Below, piece by piece: positions 1 to 10,489 of a stretch of DNA of 19,333 nucleotides. The first letter of the stretch is position 1; each line of letters begins with the position of its first letter. This DNA comes from Chromera velia (lineage: Eukaryota; Sar; Chromeraceae). A program made the translations under genes and the position numbers. Under the pieces are notes generated by a model. It saw only the letters and a program-made list of their open reading frames with translations. It had not been told where the DNA came from and did no database searches. The stretch lies in assembly GCA_018398765.1 (NCBI GenBank), contig JAHBMJ010002369.1, positions 1 to 19,333 of the forward strand, given 5' to 3'.

Positions 1-296
1 TCTGTCTGTCTGTCTGTCTGTCCACCTATCTGTCTATCTTTCTTTCTGTCTGTCTATCTATCTGTTTATCGGTCTGTTGTGTTCATGAAGAAAAGGAGGG
101 AGAAGAAGAACTGTATAGTTCTGTCTGTCTGTCTGTCTGTCTGTCTGTCCACCTATCTGTCTATGTCTGTCCACCTATCTGTCTATCTTTCTTTCTGTCT
201 GTCTATCTATCTGTTTATCGGTCTGTTGTGTTCATGAAGAAAAGGAGGGAGAAGAAGAACTGTATAGTTCTGTCTGTCTGTCTGTCTGTCTGTCTG
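1..296. repeat. Tandem duplication of a 149-bp unit within TCTG/TATC repeats
   Basis: Bases about 20-147 recur almost letter for letter at 169-296, an offset of 149. Each copy holds TCTG and TATC tetranucleotides around a unique core (GTTCATGAAGAAAAGGAGGG at about 81 and 230). A partial extra copy of the CCACCTATCTGTCTAT segment lies at about 148-164. Confidence 0.9.
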
Positions 297-830
297 AAGA
301 AAGGAAGAGACAGAAGAGAAGGGAGAATGAGAAAAAGGGAAAGAAAAGACGATATAGTCTGTCTGTGTGTTTGTCTGGTCTGTCTTTCTGTCTGTTGTGA
401 AGAAACGGAGGGAAAGAAACCATACAGTCTGTCTGACTGACTGACTGACTGACTGACTTGATTTGACTGAAATGGAGCTGCAATCTGCCGTTGCGGTCTT
501 CACAGTCGGACTTCTGCCTGTCTGCCAAAGAGGCGGGCTGCATGACCAGCAGATGCTCATGGTATGGATACTCAATGGACACATGGATCTGGACACGTGT
601 GCCGCAATGTTCTCATCCCTTCTGCCTTCCTTCCTTCCTCCCTTTTCTTTCTGGCTTCATGGAGCCGTAGAACGCTGCATTACGAGTGGTGGACGAAAAT
701 GCATCCATTGATCTTTCGGTTTCTCTTCGCTCTTGGGTGTTCAGCCAAAGATCTGCAGCATCATTTTTGTTCGACCGATATCTCAGCGCCGTCCGTGAAT
801 GCTTCTCACCTCATGACTGCATGCGAACAG
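297..830 (+). other. Upstream stretch without a confident exon
   Basis: Contains degenerate TCTG/GACT repeats (to about 460), then more complex sequence. Short open frames exist at about 463-620 and 686-830, the latter with a weak acceptor ending at 685 (gccgtag). Neither shows a motif I recognise. By collinearity, an exon encoding the segment before the 831 exon should lie here or further upstream, but I could not place it. Confidence 0.4.
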
Positions 831-930
831 GTATTTTGGAGACAAAGAGCAGCTGGAGACTGCAAAAAGTGAAATTGTGGAGACGATGCGCTCTAGAAGA
901 TCCACAGGAATTCGTCAGAGGATGGAAATG
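831..930 (+). CDS. Probable exon of the TFIIIC-like gene (first one visible)
   Basis: Acceptor cgaacag before 831 and donor gtcagc at 931. The frame starting TAT at 832 reads a charged helical segment with EQLETAKSEIVETMRSRRS. It resembles the Lys/Glu-rich stretch just before the acidic linker in human GTF3C1 (QREKARSELL). The frame stays open past the donor to beyond 1000, so the 3' boundary is uncertain, and I could not link its phase to the next exon. Confidence 0.45.
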
Positions 931-3842
931 GTCAGCCCTTCATGCAGCTTCCATCCCACATGGGACGATGGCTATTGCAGCCTTTCTCCGTTCTGTTGCC
1001 TCTCTCTTTGCCTCCTTCCCCTCGTGAATCCGGCTGTCTTCCTGCCAGTCTGACTTCCGGCCTTTTTGAAGAATCTGCGCCTCCCGCCCCTTGCCCCCTT
1101 TCCCCCCTCTTCCCTGATTTTTGGTTCTAGCCTTCTTTGTCCCTATCACGTTCTGCTCCATCCGCCCCCTTTTCTTCTCCGCCCCCTCCGTTTCATCCGG
1201 TCATGCTGCCGTACGTCTCCCCAGAGTGCGCCCGCGTTTTAGTTCTTCTGTCCTTTTTTCTGCACGCAGGTGCAAATGGTTTGTCTGTCTGTCTTTTTGC
1301 GTTTGTGTTTCTCTCAAACCTGTTTCTTTGTTTCTCTCCAACTTTGTCGCAAAGCTTCGACTCGCTTTTTCTTTGTTTGAATACCTCTTTCTGTTTCTGT
1401 TAATTTCCCTTGAATTGTCACTCAGGCCGAGGGGGAGAAATGAATGTCCTTTCGCTGCCTTTTCCCTCTTTTCCTCCTCTTCTGCTTTTTTTCTGCGGTG
1501 TCGGTCTGTGCTTTGATGTTTGTCCTTTTCCTTTTTCGCCGTTTCTTCTTTCTTACCCTGCACCTTTCTCTGCCTGCTGGCTTTTTGTTCCCTTTCCATG
1601 ATGCGTGGGCTTTTTCCTTTTCTTCTTGCCTCAAAGACATCGAGAAGGGCGTTAGAAAAGTTCGTTCATCAAAAAGCAGCCACTGTCAAGACAGAAGAGG
1701 ACACTCTGTAAGACTCACTGCGCCTTGTTTTCCTTCATTTCCTTTCCCTTTGCGTTCCTCAACAGCTCCGAGAACTTCCAGCTGAGAGAAAATTCTTCGA
1801 AGCTGCGGCTGCTGCTGAAGATGCGCATCAGGGTATTAGAGGCAACGAAAACGACGATGACGATTTCTCAGACGAGTCTGTCAGATACAGGGCGAGGAGA
1901 GAAGAGAGGAGGAAAACGACTGGAAGAGGAGCAGGTTTGCCTTCCAGTCGGCGAGGAGGGCGTCGTTCCGTTTCTTCTTCTTCCGCCTCTGCCAGGTCCG
2001 AACGCCGACCCGGAGGGAAACTTGGGGGGAAGAGAGGGGGAGTAATGAAATCAAAAGCGAAAGTGCGAAAGACCACAAAGGGGGCAGAAGAAGACACAGA
2101 GAGAGGAGACAGGTCTTCAGCAGAAGAGGCCCTCACCCTCTCTCTTCACCCTGGATTTCGAGAAGAAGAACGGGAGAGAAAGGGCGAAACTTCAGACTCA
2201 ATGTCTTCGTCGGCTGACAGAGACGGCAGTGCCGTCAAGTCGAAGCGCCGAAAGAAGGGCGAACACAGAGTTGGGGGCAGAGGGGAGGGGCAGCCAGACC
2301 ACAAGGGACCGCGCACAGGAAAGGGCAACCGCTTCTCTTCTGCTTTTTCCTCGGGGGGGATGGGGATGCCTGTGGTTCGACAGAGCGCCTCTCTCCTCGG
2401 ACAGAGGCAGAAACACATTTTCTCTCAGGCAGTCTTAACGACTTACGGGTGGGTGAGTTGGGAGGTTTGTTTTGTCTGCACGCATGTCATGTCTTCTTTC
2501 TTTTGTTTTCCGTGCATCAATCTCTGTTGATCCTCATGTGTTCAAGCATCAACATGGTGTGTCCTCATGCAAAGCTCTTTTGGCGACAGGAAGCCACGGA
2601 AGTGCATTACCAACCAGGACGCCCCTCCCCGTTTTTTCTCATCTCTACACACAGACACCCTCTCGTCGGTCTACTTTGAAGCCTGCAAAAAAGGGGAAAG
2701 AAGGAGCATTGGGACCTCCTTCTGGTATGCTTTCTCAGCCTATGTTTGCATACAAACAAGTGACCAGCGCTGGCTGCTTCTTTCTGTGCCACAGTCATTT
2801 TCCCGACTCCCTTTTCTTCCTTGTCTGTGGCTTTTTGACAACAAGTTCGGTCTTTTGTGCCCTTTCCCCCCTCAAAGCTGAGGTTTTGTCCAAGCAAATC
2901 ACAGTCTCCATGCAACGAACGCTGTGGGAGGGAGGAATGTCGATGTGGATGCATGGCATGCTGTTTCTCGTTCGTTCGTTTGTCTCACCTTCGCGCGTTC
3001 ACATTTGCATGTGTTTGAGACTGCATGCATGGGTCACCAAGGGTATTGATTGATGGAGGAACAAGGCATTGGTGCGTCCCTTCCCCTGTTGCAGGTACTT
3101 GCACGCGACGATGATGAGATTGAAGATCTTCCACAGGTTTTTCCTGGAGATGATGACGGAGAAGCAGGCGCAGAGGCAGCGGCAGGAAAGCCGGGGAAGG
3201 GCCCTGGGCCTTGGTCTCGGGGGATTCGGTCTTGGGCTCCCCTCCTCTTCTCATTCAGCCGCTGTGCCGGCCTCGGGCTCAGTCTCGGCCTCGGCACCTG
3301 GTGGTCGTGTTGGTGCTGGGACTGGGAGAGAGGTTCAGGAAGGGTGGTCGGGGGACTTTGAGAGGAGTGGCAAGGGTGGTGGGATTTCTGTCGAGGGGCC
3401 TACCTTCACTCCTGCTGAAGTGAGTCGGTCAACCGTTGCCCCTCACCATCCTCATGCGTGCCTGTGTTAATCGTCTGCCCTCCATGCCTCCTTCTCCTCT
3501 CTCCCTCCTGCTCTTTCCTTTGTTTTTATTTCTGCAGCTGCTGGAAGAAATGTCTGTGACGACCTATCTGGCGGTGATCGGTTGCGGCGTCGAGATTCCT
3601 TGGCTGCGTGCGTACAGCGCGTCTTCCCGTCCTCCCAGGGTGAAGGAGACTCTTCCCGAAGAGAAGCTCTGTCTCCTGGGGGGGTTTGAGAGGACCTCTC
3701 GGTCGGTCGGTCGGTTGGGAGAGCTAGGGCGAAGGCAATGGCGGGGGGTCCCCGTTGTGGCACATGGGCTTGGCGTTGTTGGGTTCGAGGGCATCCGCCC
3801 TCAATATCGCCTTTGTGCTTCTCTCTCTCTCCCTCCCTCCCC

Positions 3843-3882
<40 letters not shown>

Positions 3883-4818
3883 GTTGTGCCGGTTCTGCTT
3901 CTCTTCGGCTCGGCACGTCAGCAAGAGACACACCAGGCTACCCCTTTCAATACTGTTTTCACGTTTTCTCCTTCCGTCCATCCGTTCCTTCCTTCTTTTC
4001 TTCCTTTCTTCCTTCTGTGTCAATCAATATGTGTGGCTTGCTGGAGGGAGTTTTGTGTTAATTTGGCTGCAGGGTCTCAAGGCAAGGGGGGGAGAGGTCT
4101 GTCCCGGTGCGTCGTGTGTGGACACTGTGCCGTCAGCTGGCTGAGGCTGGGTGCCTCGAGGCGGTGATTCAGGTGGAGGGGGAGGGGGGGGATCGGGCGA
4201 GGGATGAAGTGCGATCCGAAAAAGGAACGGAGACAGGCGCCTTGGCCTTCGCTGCTGGATCGTCTCGCGAGTGTTTCTTTGAAGGATCAGAGACAGAGAA
4301 AGAGACAGCAGGGGGCGAAGAGAGGGACGCAGGAGAAAGGGAGGGAGCCTTCAAACCGACGGGAGGAATCTCTGCTTCCATCCCTGCGGCGCGTGTTGTT
4401 TCAACGGAGACGCGCAACGTTTCCTTCCGTCTCGTCGAAACACTGGAAGTCAGGGATCTCCTTCGGGAGGACGAGGACGAGGCGGCCCGGAGCTTCGATG
4501 TGCGGACGGAATTTGAACAGTCAGTCAGATGCTGATTGACACTTTTCATCAGATTCTTCTGCCCGTGCTCACTGGACGAGTCTGTGATGGGTGGGTGAGA
4601 CTTCGAACTCCGTAAGTAAGCACGGAGCGCACGAAACCAAAGCCAAAGGCAGAAGGAAGGGAGACGAACCACAGATGGCAACGTCTATACATCGATGGAC
4701 ACAAGGAAGGGAGCAGAAAACAGTACGTCTAAGGATCTAACCGAACGAACAGACGCACACACACACACAGAGAGAGACAGAGACAGAGACAGAGACAGGG
4801 AGAGACAGGGAGAGACAG

Positions 4819-4873
<55 letters not shown>

Positions 4874-5817
4874 CGAACGTGAGAGAACGCTTGTGTGTGT
4901 GCAGATTTTGGAGGACACTCGAGTCATCCTGTCGACGTTGGATGCGACGGTCGGCCTCTTCTCTTCTTTTTGTTCCGTCATCCTTTTCCCCTCTGGCAGC
5001 GGTGTGAGAGAACTCGGTGGCCCGGAAGGCTTCCGAGGTGCTTCGCGGTTCTTCCTTTTCTTTCGCCCGGTGCATGACTGATGGGGTCTCAGCTTGTTGA
5101 TTGTTCACATCTTGAGAAGTTGCCGAGAAAGAGTCAACAACCCCCTGACCCCCCCTCTAGGAATCTATAGACGATGGATACGTCAAAGTGTAAGTGAGCA
5201 CGCAAGTGTTGCATGTGTGTGCGTGAGTGCACAAGTGCATGCAGGTATGGAAGTCTGACTGCCGAGTTGGTGAGAAAGTTGAGGGTGAAAAGACGCGAAG
5301 AGAATGCGCGCAGGCTGAAGGCAGAGAGAGAAAGAGAGAGCAGTTTCCTTGAGGTTCGGCCAGGGCAAGGAGGCAAAGACAGAAGAACAGAAGGGACAAG
5401 GGACGCGAGGAGGGAGACGTCTCTCGACGAACTGGACCGTCTCCATGTTGGTTTCTCTCTCTCTCTCTTTCTGCTTTCTCTCTCTCTCTTTCTCTTTCTC
5501 TCTCTCTCTCTCTTTCTCTTCTCTTCTTCTGCTTTCTCTTTGTCTCTCTCTCTCCCCCTCTCTCTCTCCATTAGACTTTCTCTTTCTCTATCTATCTATC
5601 TATCTATCCATTCGTATCTTTGTCTCAGTATCCCGTTTATTCATATTTCTCTGTTTCTTCTTCTCTCCTTCTCTCTGGTGGCTCTTTCTGCGACCCCCCC
5701 CTCTTTCTTTCTTTCTTTCTTTCTCCCCTTTCGTTCGTTCGTTCGTTCGTTCGTTAGTTCTTTCTTTCTTTCTTTCTGTCTGTCTGTCTGTCTGTCTTTC
5801 TGTCTTTCCCCTTTCTC

Positions 5818-5859
<42 letters not shown>

Positions 5860-7614
5860 AATGCAGGCTTGTGAGGCGGAAGGAGAGGGAGACGGAGAGG
5901 AGGGTTTGGACGAGGAGCAAGAGAGAGAAGGAGAGGGAGAGGAGGCGTCGGTCGGAGAGGAGGAAGAGGGGGGCGACGCGTTGGGTGTCGGAGTTTCAGT
6001 CGTGAAGGCAGAGGAAGGAGAGGCCGGGGGGGTCACACACATGCAGCAGAAGGAACTGAAAGGCAGAGATGGAAAAGGCAAGGGGAAGAAGAGACGAAGA
6101 CGAACAACTGCCAAACTGCCTGATCCCTCTCTTGAGAACCTTCCCTCCTCCATGCGACTGCTGGAGGCACTCAATAGCAGGTCGTGGATTGTACAGGTCT
6201 GTATGTAGGCAGCTGCATGGATGGATGGATGGATGGATGCGTGTCTGGAGCATCAAGTTGTTGAGGGGATCTCAGAAAGTGCATTCCATCTCGGTGCCCC
6301 TCGTTCGCTTTTCGGTGGACAAGCGTCCTTGAGGGATCTCCTGCGAGATGACAATTAGATGTCTTTGTTCTGTGGTCATGTTTTTTTGCGTGCACACACA
6401 AACGAGGGCCTTCTTTCTTCGCTTTGCCTGCTTGTTGCCCTGTTCTCATCAAACTTGTGGGCTTGATTCTTGTCCCCTCGTGGCATGAACGGACGGATTA
6501 TTTTTGCAAGAAGCAAGAAGGAAGTGAAGGAAATGAGAAGCCATGGAGCCATCCGAGTTTAGACTCTTTGTCAGGTTGTCCTTTCGTCGGTCCGTGTATG
6601 TTTATGAGCGCTCTGTCGTGTCACTGTCAATTCGCTTGTTGGAATTTGTTTCTCTGAGTGTGAGTGAGTGAGTGATTGCAGATAGAACTGACCCCCGCAC
6701 AGCTGGCGGCTCTCACACGGCTAGTCGAACGCCTCTCTGCTGACTTTGCCAGTGAAAGAGAGAAGGGGACGGTGAGTCGGGGACTGTCCTCTCTCTCCCT
6801 CACTCCCTGCCTCTTTTCCTCCTCCTCCCCGGGCTCTCTCTCTCTCTCTCTCTTTCCTCCCTGCGGCTCTCTCTCTCTCCCTTTCTCTCTCTGTCTCCGA
6901 GCGCACAGGCGATTAATTCCACTGCGCGTGGACGCAGTTCTGTCTAAACACAATGAATGAATGAATGAATGAACGAATGAACAAATGAATGAATGAATGA
7001 ATTAATGAACACATGCGTGAACATGTGAAGGCTGGAAGGAAGGCAGCATCACACTTGCTTCCCTCTGTCTCCTCTCCCTGCTTTTCTTCTTTCTTTCTGT
7101 GCGAATAAAATATCCCTGCAGGTCCGGGCTCCCCTCACTTTCCAAGACCCGCGCGTTGTCTCGTTCGCCTCCCAATGGGGCCTCCCGGTGGATGCAGTGC
7201 TGAAGTCAGTCAGTCAGTCAGTCAGTGTTACCACTCAGACAGACAGACAGACAGACCGTGAGTCCATGAGCGGAGCGGTCAGAACTGGGATGAATGAAGG
7301 AAAGAGTGAGGCCCTCTTCTTCCTCTTGTTGCTTTCCTGAAATCCTTTCATTCTGCTTTCGTCCCCTTTCTTTCTATGTCCGACTGTCTGTCGTAGGCAA
7401 CACCAGAATTGAAAGAGAAATACAAGAACGTGGACATTTTTGAGTGGTCCCGCTTTTTTGCCAACGGTCACGTTGATCTTGCAGTCGGGAGATGGCAATG
7501 GGAATACTTCAGTTGATGGCTTTGTTTTCTCTGAGGAGCCAGAGGAGCTCTGTGGAATACTCCGATTTATGCGGCTAGCCCCTCGTTCTTTTTTGCTCAA
7601 TGGGACTTATGTGT

Positions 7615-7658
<44 letters not shown>

Positions 7659-9679
7659 ACATGCGTTTCCTTGTTTTCAGACACCTGAGCACGAGCCGAC
7701 GTGTCGCTGTGGAACGAGTGAAGGCACCGCGATTCCGCTGCCCCTTCTGTGCCTCCCCCTTCTTCTTCCTCCACCACCTCAAAAAACACGTCGAAGTTCG
7801 TCTCGATCTCTCTTTTTCCCTCCTTCCTTCGTTCCTTCCTCCCATCCATTTTTCCCCTCTTCCTTCTTCCGGATGATTCGATTTACTGTGTCATCGGACT
7901 TCCCCGCATTCCTGGATGGACTAGGGCGCCGCTGTTGCTGCTCTGTTTCTGCCTGCCAACTTACGGACGGATAAACTTTCAGATGTGTGGACGGACGGAT
8001 CGATGGTTGAAGTTTGGAGCAGGTGGACCGGTCTTCTTCTTTTTTCCTTCAGTCTCGGACGCTTCTCTCCACGATGAGGGACAGAAGGGCGGTTTTATCA
8101 GCTCATCTGCATTTTCTTGTGATTGATTGGCAGTGTTTCTTTTCACCTGTTTTCCGAGTGCATTTCTCTTCCGTCCGTCGGTTCCTGCATGTGCAGAGGG
8201 ACCATCAAGGTGTCGGAGGTCTCCCGTCCGATGAGCTCTCGTACATGCTTCCAGAATACAGAGAGACCAGACTCGAGCGTAAAAGGGTCCGTCGGTCTGT
8301 GTCTGTGTCTAGTCTCCTCCCATCTGTTCACAGAGAGACGATGTTTTTGTTTGTGCGTGCATGCACAACCGTTAGAGAAACGGGGATCTCTCTCTCTCTC
8401 TCTTTCAGGCATTTCATCCCTCCCTCCTTGTTCTATCCCCATGCAGAGCGTCTCGATCTTTTTTTGTGTGTGATGCATCTGTTGCATTTGTGCAGGTGAT
8501 GAGACGACGTGCTGACTTTCGAGAAGCGAAACGCGCGGGTTTGAAGGTGCGTTGCAGACGTCTTGCGGCTCTCCCCCTTACTCTCCTTTTCCGACGCTCG
8601 CTTTGTATGCTTCTTCCCTTGTGTGTTTTTCGTTTCTTTTACGTCTCGTCTGTTTGTTCTTTCTTTCTTTGCCTCAACTCACCCCTGCGCCCACCCCTGC
8701 AGGTTGCACGTCCACGGCCTCTGAAGATTCTTCCGGTGGAACGCCGAGAGACCCTCCTGTTGGGCACAGTGGCAGAGAGACTGCTGGGGGCAGCACAAGC
8801 AGCGACAGCGAGGAGAGAGGCAGCTGGGCAGCAGGACGAGTTTCTACGCGGCTTGCCGCCCCCTGTGTCGAAAAAAGAGCTTGTTTTCACATCTGCTCAG
8901 CCCCATTCGAGGAAGAGGAAGATTTGTGCGCCTGCAGGGGCAGGAGAGGGGAGGGGGGAGGTTGGTCAGGCCTCCTCCGTTTTGATGGGAAGTTCCTCTC
9001 GCCAGCTTTCTGCCTCTGCCTCATATCAAACTTTCAAAGGAAGAACAAGAGAAAGAGGCGTAGAGTCTGAGATTTTCAGCGGGTGGGGTGCGGTGCCGCG
9101 GTCTGATTCTGGAGAGAGTGATGCAGTCGCTGGTCCGTCTTCATCTTCTTCGGCTTTTGTTCGAGGCCCCAAATCCAACAACTCCGCCCAGGGCGGCCTC
9201 CTCTCTCGTGCAGAACTTCCTGAGCCCAGTCATCCGGTGTGGAGGTTGATGGCATCCCTTCATAAACAAGACAGGGAAAGCGAATTTAGGGGCGAGGGTG
9301 GGGAACGGGAACAGGGAGAGGAGGCTGTGTGGAGGGAACTGTTTCGAATGAGCGTGACCGAGGTGAACTCTTCGAGTCGTCTAAGCGCTCAGGTCCTTTC
9401 AGTTTTGCCTGGAGAGACCCTGAGAGCTTTTTGGGAAGATCGGGCAGAATCTCTGTCAGTCTTTTTTCTCCTTCCGTTTTTTTTTTTCCTGTGCTTCGGT
9501 TGTTTCCTCTTGCTCGATCCATGCAGCTTTTCTTTTCGACCGACCAGACTTTGTAAAAGAAACACGTACATTCTGTCTGAATATTCTCTCTGCTTTCTTT
9601 CTTTCTTTCTTTCTTTTCTTTCTTTTCTTTCTTTTCTTTCTTTTCTTTCTTTTCTTTCTTTTCTTTCTTTTCTTTCTTT

Positions 9680-9711
<32 letters not shown>

Positions 9712-10444
9712 TCGCGCGGGTGGTCTTTGCACGCGTTCTCTTTATTTTTTCCTGCGCTTGTTTACCCGTTCATGGGTTGATTTGATGATTTCAATTGGAC
9801 GTCGAGTCGACATTCTTGGTCCCGTGTGTCTGTGTCTGTTTTCGGAGCCTTTTTCAGTCTCCGCTCTACTTTCCCTCCAGGGTGCCGTTTCGTGTCTCTT
9901 TCCGCTCTCTTTCTATATTGAAAAACGCCCCATTCGAGCTCAATGTGCAAAATGCGCGCGTGCCTCTGATTGGATGCGTGGGTGGATGGAAGGATGGATG
10001 TGCAGGGCGCTGGGAGTCCAGAGCTACGCCTCAGAGCATCTCGAGAGGGCCCTGTCTGACGGTCTGATGAACCTTCCCTTCGAGCACCCGAAGATCAGAA
10101 TGCTCCGATCGGGGCTCCGTCTCTCTTTGTTCTCTCCAGGCACGCACTGGCGACAGGCCTGGCACTCGTGGCTCTGCAGGGGGCTGAGGGAGGAGGAAGT
10201 GGAGGCAATCATGATGGTAGGCTAGCTTTCCTCATTGTCCATCTCTCCCTCTCTCTAGCTATCTATTGATATCTCCCTGTTTGTTCGTCTGAAAAGGAAG
10301 GTAAAAGAAAGTGCACAAGAATTGCAGAGCAAAAACAATAGCAGAGTCTTTCTGACACGCCTGTACCTCCTAGTCAGCAGTTGTACTTCTCTCTCCGTCA
10401 GATGTCATTTGCAACCACTGGAGGTGAACTAGTGAGTTGTACAT

Positions 10445-10489
<45 letters not shown>

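Noticed and set aside
1-300. CRISPR-like array or telomere
   Set aside because: The repeats are tetranucleotide microsatellites and one tandem duplication, without distinct spacers or a telomeric unit.
3436-4167. 243-codon ORF as a complete gene
   Set aside because: Only 3538-3701 looks protein-like. The rest runs through (TG)n and T/C-rich intron sequence.
5213-6208. 331-codon ORF as one continuous protein
   Set aside because: Its middle third is (CT)n, (TATC)n and (TTCG)n translated as Ser/Leu/Phe. The two ends are separate exons in phase 0 around that intron.
7681-8286. SUZ12/VEFS (Polycomb) identity from the CPFC zinc finger
   Set aside because: A single finger before a basic segment suggested it, but no VEFS box follows and the surrounding blocks match the TFIIIC large subunit instead.
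8466-9785. Single 439-codon plus-strand ORF as an independent gene
   Set aside because: It merges two real exons (8496-8546, 8703-9454) with introns and a CTTTCTTTT repeat that happens to lack stops.
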